Below, piece after piece: positions 40,833 through 49,156 of a DNA stretch of 64,000 nucleotides. Source of the DNA: JBFWNG01 sp050251195 (GTDB lineage Bacteria > Bdellovibrionota_B > Oligoflexia > Oligoflexales > Oligoflexaceae); assembly GCA_050251195.1 (NCBI GenBank), contig JBFWNG010000009.1:1-64000 (forward strand), in the 5' to 3' direction. Position numbers and translations under genes: made by a program. Below the pieces are notes generated by a model. It did no database searches, was not told the DNA's origin, and saw nothing but the letters and a program-made list of their open reading frames with translations. How positions within the stretch are numbered: the first letter of the stretch is position 1; each line of letters starts with the position of its first letter.

Positions 40833-41728
40833 TCAAACAATCCATAAATCTCTTGAAGAGACATCGGTATATTCTTTGTCGTGAGTCCCAAAGCAAAGGC
40901 TGCTTCCCCGAGAATTTTTTCTGAACCGGCGCCTTGCTCGCGGAATTGAGTGACGGAAGTTGACAAAAAACGCTTGCTCAACTTCTTGCCCGTGTCGTCC
41001 ACGAGAAGAGGGTGGTGCAGGAAAAGAACCGGTTGCTCGTGGCCAAGGCATCGTTTTATGTAGAGCTGTCGCTGGCAGGTATCTAGCAAATCCTGTCCTC
41101 TTATGATGAGGCTGATACCCTCTGTAACATCATCCACCGCGGATGCAAATAAGAAAGTCCACTGCGCGAGACGGTCTTTAATGAGAATATCGCCGAGATG
41201 TGACGCGGGATTGCTATAAGTTTGTTTTGTATAAAAGTCGAAAAAATCCACGGGATCGTCCGCTGTTCCTAATCTGACTCCGCGGTTGGGTCCCTCAGTT
41301 AATCCCTTAGCGCGGCAAGTCCCCTTATAGATCATACGGCTGGGATCCTCCGACGTCGCCGAAATTTCTTTGCGGCTACACCCGCAGAAATATGTGAGGT
41401 TACTGGACCGCAATTTGCTGAGAGCGATTTCGTAGCGCTCTTGGTAACGGCTCTGAATTGTGGAGGGGAAGTCGGGTTCAAAACCAAGCCACTCTAGGTC
41501 TTTAAGTATCGCTTCATAATACTCTGGCTTAGCCCTTGAAAGATCGACATCCTCAATTCGCAGCCTAACGGTTGCGGAGATTTGCCTCGAAACACCCCAC
41601 ACCATGATAGCCGAAGCTACGTGCCCCAAATGTAAATACCCAGTGGGACTCGGGGCAAACCGCGTCGCGTGCTTGCCGCCTTTTGCTTTGAGGTTTTGAA
41701 TGGCTTCTTTAACTTTTGCTATCGTCAT
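40829..41728 (-). CDS. gluQ: Glutamyl-Q tRNA(Asp) synthetase
   Basis: 299 residues. It attaches glutamate to the queuosine base of tRNA(Asp). It is the catalytic half of a class I glutamyl-tRNA synthetase without an anticodon-binding domain, as expected for GluQRS. FAPSPTGYLHLGHVA holds the HIGH-type motif, LRIEDVDLSRAKP follows, then a Cys-rich zinc site (CGCSRKEI ... CRAKG), and GKKLSKRF as the KMSKS equivalent. Overlaps thiL by 4 bases. It is divergent from the glutamate racemase gene. Confidence 0.93.
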   Translation of the reverse strand: MTIAKVKEAIQNLKAKGGKHATRFAPSPTGYLHLGHVASAIMVWGVSRQISATVRLRIEDVDLSRAKPEYYEAILKDLEWLGFEPDFPSTIQSRYQERYEIALSKLRSSNLTYFCGCSRKEISATSEDPSRMIYKGTCRAKGLTEGPNRGVRLGTADDPVDFFDFYTKQTYSNPASHLGDILIKDRLAQWTFLFASAVDDVTEGISLIIRGQDLLDTCQRQLYIKRCLGHEQPVLFLHHPLLVDDTGKKLSKRFLSTSVTQFREQGAGSEKILGEAAFALGLTTKNIPMSLQEIYGLFE

Positions 41729-41787
41729 GCCTGATTTTCTAGTAACTTTTGACTATTGTATATATAGCAAAATCCCCTCATAGCGTC

Positions 41788-42606
41788 ATGGGAAGAATGG
41801 TTCAGACGGGTATTGCAAAGGTTGTGATTATCGATTCCGGTGTCGGAGCGTTGTCAATTCTTTCGGAGATTGACAAACTTCCGCTTGCCATTCAGATCGA
41901 TCTCATCCTTGACAACGGCGGCTTTCCGTACGGCGAGAAAGAAGACAAATGGCTAGTCCAGCGATCGTTATCTCTTTTGGAAAGTTATTGCACCAAGAAT
42001 AGAGTCGATGCCATCGTTGTCGCTTGTAACACGCTGAGCACAATCTGCCTGCCTGCGCTAAGAGAAAAGATGTCCACCCCAATTGTCGGCGTTGTGCCCG
42101 CTATTAAAACAGCAGCGCAGTTGAGTCGAAGCAAGCACATCGCGCTTTTGGCGACACCAGCGACGGTGGGAAGAGAATATAGTAACAAGCTAATCCAGGA
42201 ATTTGCATCGGATTGCGTCGTACTGCGCCACGGCAGCGTCAATTTAGTCAAAGCAGCAGAGCAGAAAATCTGGACTCAAAAGTCGGATCTCAAAGTGATC
42301 GCCGAAGAAACTAAGTTTTTGGATAAAGACAAGCTTGTGGACGTCGTTGTGCTCGGGTGCACCCATTTTCCGTTTCTGAAGCAAGAATTTGAACAGGTGC
42401 AGGCGCAACGCAAGATATCATGGATTGATTCTTCCGAAGCGATAGCTCGCCGGATTGGCGTTGTTCTGAGTGAGGCGAGTTACGGACCGGGCAAGCAAGA
42501 GCAGCTGAAGCGTCGGTTGTACTTCACTCAATCGCCCGAGGACGCGGGGCGATATAAAGCTAGTCTGGCTTTTGCGCGCATTGACGAGATCCATTTATTG
42601 GCTTGA
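41788..42606 (+). CDS. murI: Glutamate racemase
   Basis: A 272-residue racemase making D-glutamate for peptidoglycan. IIDSGVGALSILSEI is the N-terminal SGVGGLS-type motif. The two catalytic cysteines are in VVACNTLSTICLPALRE and VVLGCTHFPFLK. Near the second Cys it has the usual GCTHFP. The open frame begins at 41749 with TTG, but ATG 41788 or 41797 gives the family-typical start; no strong ribosome binding site decides. It is divergent from gluQ. Confidence 0.93.
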   Translation: MGRMVQTGIAKVVIIDSGVGALSILSEIDKLPLAIQIDLILDNGGFPYGEKEDKWLVQRSLSLLESYCTKNRVDAIVVACNTLSTICLPALREKMSTPIVGVVPAIKTAAQLSRSKHIALLATPATVGREYSNKLIQEFASDCVVLRHGSVNLVKAAEQKIWTQKSDLKVIAEETKFLDKDKLVDVVVLGCTHFPFLKQEFEQVQAQRKISWIDSSEAIARRIGVVLSEASYGPGKQEQLKRRLYFTQSPEDAGRYKASLAFARIDEIHLLA

Positions 42607-42768
42607 AGCGAATGTGCGCTACGGTCGGTCTTTGATCGAGCCTGCACCCTCTCTATTTGCCGTCGCCCCGAAACGCAGCTTTGCTCGTCCTACAGCTCCT
42701 AGTATTGAAGTGAGCATCACATTCAGGGTCGCTATGGACGCTTGATAAGGGTCCTTAACACTCTCATT

Positions 42769-43371
42769 TCAATTGCGGCGACTGTCCAAATCAAACGAAC
42801 AAGAGTAATTGAACCACTTTTGGGATAGTTCGTCCTGTTGTCCGTCAAGCAAGATGTATTTTGAGGTCAGAATAATTTCGGCATCTTTCTTCTCCAAGGT
42901 ACGTTCTATTTTATAGGTCGTAGCCTTGTTCAATGCCTTATGGGTTGGCTCAGTAAAGTTCGTGTAACTGATGGTTTGTTCCGCAAAGGAAACGATTTGA
43001 GCGTCTTGCTGAATCTTACAAGTATATTGAGAGGTGCTGCTTCCTAACGGACTTGTGGTTGTTTGGCTTTGAGCCGTGCCACATTCGACCGTCCAAAGAC
43101 CGTTTGCAGGTGCAGCGTCATACTCGTCCGCGAAGCCCAACTCAGTGTAGTGGTGCGTTTGTAAGAGTTTCATGCCGAGCTGGGGATTGCTTCCATTCCA
43201 TTCAAAAACTTGAATGAGAAGCCGCATCTCTCGTTCATTGTTTTGTCCGATCTGAGCGCTAGTACATTTGCCTGAATACAGACCTTCCCAAATGTCAGAG
43301 ACCGTAGGCGCGCTTCTCGCGGCTGTTGCGGTAAGGATTGTTGCTAAAGCTACCGTTAAAATCGTTTTCAT
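42769..43371 (-). CDS. Secreted hypothetical protein
   Basis: A 200-residue protein with ATG at 43371 after AGGAG and a clear signal peptide (cut after ARSA). The mature domain is rich in beta strands, with Cys pairs (YSGKCTSAQ, WTVECGTAQ, YTCKIQQ, YSCSFD) for disulfides. No family is recognised. It ends in a charged tail (DLDSRRN). It lies alone between the racemase and the zincin genes. Confidence 0.8.
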   Translation of the reverse strand: MKTILTVALATILTATAARSAPTVSDIWEGLYSGKCTSAQIGQNNEREMRLLIQVFEWNGSNPQLGMKLLQTHHYTELGFADEYDAAPANGLWTVECGTAQSQTTTSPLGSSTSQYTCKIQQDAQIVSFAEQTISYTNFTEPTHKALNKATTYKIERTLEKKDAEIILTSKYILLDGQQDELSQKWFNYSCSFDLDSRRN

Positions 43372-43664
43372 GGATGCTATCTCCTGTTGTTTTGACGTTT
43401 TGGTCTTTCGAGGGGACCAGAGTTTATTTGATGACGCATAAGAACAACATTCTTTTAAGAGAAGAGGGGGTGAGAGTAAATTTAAAGGTTGGCAACAAAT
43501 TAAAGAAAGTGCACAAGTTTTTAACCGGTCATTATTCTGTCTAAGTTATTGATGCAGGCAAGCGCTGCTCTCCAAACACGCTTCTGGAGAACATATAAGT
43601 TTGCTTTCGCGCAGAATAGATATTCATAACCATCAGTATTTATAGAATAAAAGTGGAATATGGT

Positions 43665-43679
43665 GAATACAGTGTATTC
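43665..43679. promoter_or_regulatory. GAATAC-N3-GTATTC palindrome
   Basis: A perfect inverted repeat with 6-bp arms and spacer AGT. It lies 21 bases before the -35 box of the zincin gene's promoter, a position suited to an activator or a co-repressor. The TIGR02147 regulator encoded two genes on is a candidate to bind it. Confidence 0.45.
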
Positions 43680-43699
43680 GGTTTTTTGTGTCGAACACC

Positions 43700-43728
43700 T
43701 TGACTATTGTCGGCCAAACTCCTATACA
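43700..43728 (+). promoter_or_regulatory. Sigma-70 promoter of zincin-TIGR02147 operon
   Basis: TTGACT (43700-43705), a 17-base spacer and TATACA (43723-43728) match the consensus in order and spacing. Transcription would start near 43735, leaving a short leader before GGAG and the ATG at 43764. Confidence 0.7.
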
Positions 43729-43763
43729 ACGGACATGATTTAATACCTCATTGGAGAAAAAAA

Positions 43764-44777
43764 ATGTTAAAACGTGTATTCGCTCTTTTGATCCTGACAT
43801 TCCATACGTCCCTGAGTGCCGGCGTAATCAACGGCAATGGAGAAAGCGTCGACGATTTAGAAGAAACAACGCTTCCCAATTCAGATCAGCTTTATGCTTA
43901 TTTAAATAAGTTAAAAAAAGCTGAACCTACATGGGTCGCGCGACTTAAAGGTGCTTTTGACATTACAGAGGGAGCTGTGATCGCTAAGAGTCATGATCGA
44001 TGCTATGAAGAGACTGTCTCCGAAGGAACCGAGATTCGCGCGTTCTTTAAAGAGGCGACAAAAATTATTGTTCTTTGTCCAAAGTTTTACGAATCCGATG
44101 TCAACACGCAGCTTGTCGCTACCATTCACGAAGCCACGCATTTTGCATTGTATAAGATGAATCTGGATCTCGCCTCTGATGCAGAGGAGGTGATCAAACT
44201 CATCGACGGCAAACACAGAAACGCTATAACTGCGGAGAACTTTCCGGACTACAAGACAGCTGTTCTTGGCATGAGATCCCTTCTCGACCGATTTATACCT
44301 GACCTTGGCGCCTATGCGGAAGCATCGCACGCAGGACCGCTAAGTCCAGTCAAAATTACTAAAAACCCGAATCTTGAGCGTCTGACATTCCCCATCCCGG
44401 GAGGTCTTGATGATCCTGAATATATTCCACCTCACTTTATAGAGTACATGCTTGCGCAAGCGTGGTCTAACGGCGATACATACGAGCCAGGTGTGGTAGA
44501 GGAGTTGATGTCTCCTGACACTCCAGCTCATGATCATCCTATATGGGACACAGAATTCTTATTTGCTAAGGATGAAGGCGCAAGAAAATGGAGAGCGCAT
44601 TGGATGTCGCCAGATAACACTTATTACTCAGGGTTCAACGCACGAGTTCTCTTTGATTATGAAATTACAGACGAGCTGCTCGCAGCGTTCCAAAAGCTGG
44701 GAATTAATTCTATGAGATACATCACAAAGGAATGGGACGGCGAAGGTCTCGTCTTTGTAATTGATCATGTAGAGTAA
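43764..44777 (+). CDS. Secreted putative zinc metallopeptidase (HEATH)
   Basis: About 337 residues from the ATG at 43764 (GGAGAA, 7-base spacer); the frame is open further left but has no start signal there. A signal peptide ends near SLSAG. HEATH at 122-126 in ATIHEATHFALYKM is a zincin motif. The preceding IIVLCPKFYES resembles the strand before HExxH in aspzincin (M35-like) enzymes, so an Asp third ligand (perhaps in FPDYKTAV) is likely. No named family is certain. The TIGR02147 regulator follows 14 bases later in the same operon. Confidence 0.75.
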   Translation: MLKRVFALLILTFHTSLSAGVINGNGESVDDLEETTLPNSDQLYAYLNKLKKAEPTWVARLKGAFDITEGAVIAKSHDRCYEETVSEGTEIRAFFKEATKIIVLCPKFYESDVNTQLVATIHEATHFALYKMNLDLASDAEEVIKLIDGKHRNAITAENFPDYKTAVLGMRSLLDRFIPDLGAYAEASHAGPLSPVKITKNPNLERLTFPIPGGLDDPEYIPPHFIEYMLAQAWSNGDTYEPGVVEELMSPDTPAHDHPIWDTEFLFAKDEGARKWRAHWMSPDNTYYSGFNARVLFDYEITDELLAAFQKLGINSMRYITKEWDGEGLVFVIDHVE

Positions 44778-44791
44778 TGGAACGGTAGGTC

Positions 44792-45625
44792 ATGAACAGG
44801 AGTCCAAGTCCCTTTGACTACTCTGACTATCGCGCATATTTGCGGGATGCCTTGCAGACCCGGATCGATAGTGGATTAAGCTATCGATCCGTTTCTAAGC
44901 GGTGTGGCATCTCCTCTCCCAATTTCCTGCAATCAGTTATTAGGCGAGACAGAAACCTGACGCTGGAAAGCGGAAAAAAGATAGCAGAGGGTCTTGGCTT
45001 AAAAGGTCCTGACAAGAGATACTTTCTAGCGATGGTCGGCTATGACCGAGCTAGCGACGCTCCCACAAAAACTCGCTATATCGAAAAACTCTATCAATAC
45101 GCGTCGCTTGGCAAGAATCAACCGATCAGGTCAAAATCCATTTACGAAACCTGGGTGCATGCGTTTCTATGGGAACTCATTCTTGTGAAGAAGGACGGCT
45201 TTACGCCCAAGGAAATCACTAGGCAGACGCAAGGACTTGTTTCGGAGAAGGAGTTAGAAGAATCGATAAAAACACTTGTTGAAAAGGGATTTATCGTAGC
45301 TGAAGAAAAGGGTAAATACAGGCAAACAAGTGTTTCCTTTGATCCTGTAGATGATATCAAAACCTTGGAGATCCAGAGGAACCACCTGAAGTTCTTGGAG
45401 ATCGCCCGCCAAAAAATAAACGATGATCCCAAGGATAGAGAATTTCAAGGATTAACCATCGCGGTTCGAAAAGCCGAGTTTCCCTCTCTAAAGAGAAAAA
45501 TTCGGGAATTTATAGCCGAATTGAACAACGAATACTCATATTCACAGGATCCAGATTTGGTGGCTCATTTTGAATGTTGTCTCTTTCAATTGTTGGACAA
45601 CTCCAAAGAAACAAAGATTCATTAG
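44792..45625 (+). CDS. TIGR02147 family protein (DUF4423), putative regulator
   Basis: 277 residues. The N-terminus matches the TIGR02147 family: PSPFDYSDYRAYLRDAL, LSYRSVSKRCGISSPNFLQ (HTH-like, about 29-47) and LTLESGKKIAEGLGL, followed by GPDKRYFLAMVGYD. The C-terminal part has the DUF4423 look (SVSFDPVDDIKTLEIQRNHLKFLEIARQKI). This family is common in Fibrobacteres and Bdellovibrionota, supporting the lineage guess. It is thought to regulate transcription. It shares an operon with the secreted zincin and may control it. Confidence 0.88.
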   Translation: MNRSPSPFDYSDYRAYLRDALQTRIDSGLSYRSVSKRCGISSPNFLQSVIRRDRNLTLESGKKIAEGLGLKGPDKRYFLAMVGYDRASDAPTKTRYIEKLYQYASLGKNQPIRSKSIYETWVHAFLWELILVKKDGFTPKEITRQTQGLVSEKELEESIKTLVEKGFIVAEEKGKYRQTSVSFDPVDDIKTLEIQRNHLKFLEIARQKINDDPKDREFQGLTIAVRKAEFPSLKRKIREFIAELNNEYSYSQDPDLVAHFECCLFQLLDNSKETKIH

Positions 45626-45660
45626 TGCGGCTCTTTCTTCGTGTGCACCTCTGACCCATT

Positions 45661-46914
45661 TCATCGAGCCGGAAAGAACCTCGAAGTGTACCTCGCATCC
45701 TCAGACCGCGGCAACACCGGCGCCCTCCAGTTCAATGGCAAGATTCGAGCACCGCGCACGGCATAGAGAAACGCTGGCCAATGAACCCGCCTCTCACCGT
45801 CGAAGGTCGCGCCGGAGCCAAAAGTCCCTACATTCTGCAGCGCAGCAATTTTTTGGCCAAGGCGCTCGCCTGGTTTGATCTGGGACATTGCGGCTAGCGC
45901 AATGGATAAACTTTGGTAGCCGATAACTTGGTAATCGATCAAGGATGCCTCGGTTTGGGCGAGGGGAGCGGGCAATAATCGGGTTTCGGGAATGAAGTCC
46001 ACGATCACGGAACCTTCGAGAAACGGCTCTGGGGGATCCATGAGTTCAGGGGCTCGCCACTGTTGGTTGCCGATCATAGGGAATTTGGGTGCGTGAAGAT
46101 ATTTAAATATTTTTAGAAAGTGTTTGACGTTGCGGAAGTCGGCAGGAAGAACAACGACGTCGAAATCCATCCGGGCCGGCAACATGAGTTTTTCAGGCTG
46201 AAAAGGAACATTTTCTTCTAGAGCCTTGGCTTGAGCTTCTTCTGCAAGTTTTTCCCATTCGTCTTTGCGCAGAACGTTGTCAATTTTAAGAAGCTTTTTT
46301 GCGGCCGTTTCCATTGAATTGAGATCTTCCGCCTGATACGGAAAGACTTCAACGCTCTGTGCGGGCATGCCTTGAATTCGTCGCAACAGATCATGAGACC
46401 AAGCGGAGCTTAGGGCGTCTTTGCGAATAAGAAGAGCCACTCGACTCATTTTTTTGTCGGCAATATAAGCGGCGGTTGTTGCGCTGAGTTGCGTTTCGTT
46501 TGGAAAGACCGCAAATGATAACCTTGAGAGCGATGAGGTATCAACTTTGCCTGCGTGAACGAGAGGGATATGACGAGTGCTTGCAAACCGATCCAGGGCG
46601 ACGGCGTCGAGAGGGGCGCCGTTTATGATCATTCCGATGTTCGCGCGTCTTAAGAGACCTTCGAAGGTAGTTCGCGGATTTTCACCGTTCTTCTTAAGAT
46701 GGAATACAACCCGCTCCGGCGAGGCGCCCGATTGGGCTAACGCGATTTCAATTCCTGTTTTAAGTTGCGAGGCAACAAAGTCGTTGGCGGGAAGAATGAC
46801 TCCGATTTTTTCCGCTCTTGCGGGTTTCGTTCTCATCACGGCGTAAGCGGGGGTGACAAGCGATGCCAATGTTAGGGCAGCGGAGCAATTTAGAATGTTT
46901 TTGTAAAAAATCAT
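45661..46914 (-). CDS. Periplasmic binding protein-like protein, possible PBP activator
   Basis: A 417-residue exported protein with a signal peptide (PAYAVM). The fold is that of a type 1 periplasmic binding protein (Peripla_BP_6 / LpoA-C-like): KIGVILPANDFVASQLKTGIEIAL, MIINGAPLDAVALDRFAS, FAVFPNETQLSATTAAYI, VALLIRKDALSSAW, DFDVVVLPADFRNVKHFLKI. Its start overlaps the end of the PBP1A gene by 4 bases, so they are made together. In other bacteria LpoA-type proteins of this fold activate PBP1A from the periplasm; a like role is inferred. It is not a predicted lipoprotein here, unlike E. coli LpoA. Confidence 0.8.
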   Translation of the reverse strand: MIFYKNILNCSAALTLASLVTPAYAVMRTKPARAEKIGVILPANDFVASQLKTGIEIALAQSGASPERVVFHLKKNGENPRTTFEGLLRRANIGMIINGAPLDAVALDRFASTRHIPLVHAGKVDTSSLSRLSFAVFPNETQLSATTAAYIADKKMSRVALLIRKDALSSAWSHDLLRRIQGMPAQSVEVFPYQAEDLNSMETAAKKLLKIDNVLRKDEWEKLAEEAQAKALEENVPFQPEKLMLPARMDFDVVVLPADFRNVKHFLKIFKYLHAPKFPMIGNQQWRAPELMDPPEPFLEGSVIVDFIPETRLLPAPLAQTEASLIDYQVIGYQSLSIALAAMSQIKPGERLGQKIAALQNVGTFGSGATFDGERRVHWPAFLYAVRGARILPLNWRAPVLPRSEDARYTSRFFPAR

Positions 46915-48968
46915 TTAAAGAGATTCCTGTATCCGCCTGACCTACTTATATGTTGTAGGTCGGATCGTGTCTTTGTGGGTTCTGTACCTTTAATAAAATA
47001 CATCAAAATCCCTTCAGGATCGAGATGGCCGAACTCTGGATTCACAAGTGCGCTTACAATATTAGTAGGCTGCTCAAACGGAAAGGGTTCGACGGCGCGT
47101 TCGGGATCAACGGATTTCATGAAATCTGCCCACATTGGCAACGCCAAAGTATTTCCCGATGCGTTTCGCAAAATAGCGTTATTGGATTCGCTTCCCACCC
47201 ACACAACCGTTGTAAGGTCCTTGGTAAAGCCGCAGAACCAATTGTCGCGAGCGTCGTTCGACGTGCCGGTTTTCCCCGCGGCGAATCTGCCCATTTCGGG
47301 GTAGGAGCTTGCCGTCCCGTAAGTGAAAACGTTCCGCATTCCCTCGGCCATGAGAAAAGCGACTTCGGGCGCCAAAACCTTCTTGGAGCGCGCTTCCGCC
47401 TTGGGATTGGAATAAAGAACCTTGCCTTCGCGATCCGTTATCTTGAAAATCGCTATCGGCTTCACAACGGTTCCGTTGTTGGCGAAGGTTCCATACGCTG
47501 TAGCTACTTCCAGTGGCGTCAATTCTGCGCTTCCCAGGATAGTACCAAGTTCCTCTCGGATAGGGGATTTAATCCCCAGCTTTCGACTGTGTTCGATGAT
47601 GTTCGTAAGTCCTAATTTGTAACCAACCTCTACGGCCGGGGTGTTGATCGAATCATAGAAGGCTTTCAACATGGTTGTTTCGGTGAGGTACTGGTGCGAG
47701 TAGTTTTGCGGCTCATAGCCGTCGATAACTATTTTTGAAACGTACATGAGATCCGACCACCGAAACCCACGGCTAAGAGCCAGGGAATAGACGATTGGCT
47801 TAAATAAAGATCCCACCTGTCTGCGCGCATGCACGGCCCGGTTGAATTGAGAGCGCTCGTAGTCCCTTCCTCCCACCATCGCAAGGATCTCGCCGGTCTG
47901 GGGATGAATGGAAAGAAGGGTCGCCTCAATGGGGTTGGGCGCCGAAGGCTGCTCAATGGTTGTGTTGACATTGAGATATTTTTCTAGGGAAGTAAGCTGT
48001 TCCGATTTTTGCGCGATGGCTACTTCAGCTTTGCGCTGAAGGCTTGGATCGAGGGTCGTGTAAATTCGCAGTCCCTGATTTTTTATGTTTTTCTTCAGAA
48101 ACTTCTGCGTCAGTTCTTCAATGTAATCCAAAAAGAACGGGGCAATGTCTCGATTTGCCGGTAATGGTTTCAAACGCACCGCTTGGGATACAAGCAACGT
48201 TGCACGCTTCTTCGTCAACATCCGATTTGCGATCATGGTTCGCAAGACATGCTTCTGCCTAACTTTCGCTCGCTGCAGATATTTGACCGGGTTGAGTCGG
48301 CTAGGCGATTGAAAAAGGCCCGCCATAAGTATGAGTTCGCTTTCGGAGAGATCCTTTAGATCTCGAGAAAAATACTTTTGAGCCGCCGCCCCAACACCAT
48401 AGGCCCCGTTGCCAAGGAACATGGAGTTGGCGTATATCTCCAAAATCTTCTGCTTGGAAAGCTTCTTCTCGAGATTAATTGCGAGAAGGATCTCTTTTGC
48501 TTTGCGTTCGAAGGATCGCTCTTTCGAGAGCAGGAAGTGTCGCACAACTTGTTGTGTGATGGTGCTCGCCCCCTGAATTTCGCCGCGCGTGAACCGTTCG
48601 TAGATCGCGCGACCAATGGCTTTGAAGTCGACGCCCTGGTGTTCAAAAAAGTTTCGATCCTCCACGGCCACAATAGCGTTGATAAGGAGGGGAGGGATCT
48701 GTTCGTAGGGAACAAAAATCTGGTATTTGGAAAATACTTCGCCAAGCTGTCCGCCGTTGCGGTCAAAAACGACGGTGGCGTCGGCAGGTTCGTATCCTGT
48801 GATCGTATTGAGTTCGGTAAATTCGGAAGAAAGAAGTCCCAAGTTTCGAAGCCATCGAAACCCGCAAAACGCGGATGCGCCGATTACGACCGCAAGTGTA
48901 ACGAGAATAATTCGTAACGAGCTAAACCTTCGGTTCTCTTGCAAATCCTGGGGCGGATAAACCTGCAT
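46911..48968 (-). CDS. Penicillin-binding protein 1A (bifunctional GT51/transpeptidase)
   Basis: A 685-residue inner-membrane enzyme that polymerises and crosslinks peptidoglycan. The N-terminus has one membrane anchor (LRIILVTLAVVIGASAF). The GT51 glycosyltransferase domain has catalytic Glu103 in AVEDRNFFEHQG, then GASTITQQ and the KAKEILLAINLEKKLSK segment. The transpeptidase domain has SxxK (SLFK, about 386), SINTPAVEVG-like SxN in FYDSINTPA, and KTGT near 566 in GKTGTSNDARDN. All motifs are intact. The next gene, a periplasmic binding-fold protein, overlaps by 4 bases. Promoter-side sequence to 49156 contains no gene. Confidence 0.95.
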   Translation of the reverse strand: MQVYPPQDLQENRRFSSLRIILVTLAVVIGASAFCGFRWLRNLGLLSSEFTELNTITGYEPADATVVFDRNGGQLGEVFSKYQIFVPYEQIPPLLINAIVAVEDRNFFEHQGVDFKAIGRAIYERFTRGEIQGASTITQQVVRHFLLSKERSFERKAKEILLAINLEKKLSKQKILEIYANSMFLGNGAYGVGAAAQKYFSRDLKDLSESELILMAGLFQSPSRLNPVKYLQRAKVRQKHVLRTMIANRMLTKKRATLLVSQAVRLKPLPANRDIAPFFLDYIEELTQKFLKKNIKNQGLRIYTTLDPSLQRKAEVAIAQKSEQLTSLEKYLNVNTTIEQPSAPNPIEATLLSIHPQTGEILAMVGGRDYERSQFNRAVHARRQVGSLFKPIVYSLALSRGFRWSDLMYVSKIVIDGYEPQNYSHQYLTETTMLKAFYDSINTPAVEVGYKLGLTNIIEHSRKLGIKSPIREELGTILGSAELTPLEVATAYGTFANNGTVVKPIAIFKITDREGKVLYSNPKAEARSKKVLAPEVAFLMAEGMRNVFTYGTASSYPEMGRFAAGKTGTSNDARDNWFCGFTKDLTTVVWVGSESNNAILRNASGNTLALPMWADFMKSVDPERAVEPFPFEQPTNIVSALVNPEFGHLDPEGILMYFIKGTEPTKTRSDLQHISRSGGYRNLFK

Positions 48969-49156
48969 CTTGACGCCTATCTTGGTCCTAAGAAATATTA
49001 CGACTTTTAGACGGTTCGGTAAAAGTTACGAATTTTTTAGGACATTGCACGGCCAAATTTACGCCTAATTATTTAATAAATACAAGAACTTATAATTTTG
49101 AAAAAATCCCGAATAAAGGTCTTAACTTAGAGGCCGATAGCCTTATTAAGAGGAAA

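Larger units (their letters stand above)
43372..43763. other. Regulatory region upstream of zincin operon
   Basis: No gene is evident; the frame at 43338-43544 has no support. Near the right end are a palindrome at 43665-43679 and a promoter at 43700-43728. Confidence 0.5.
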
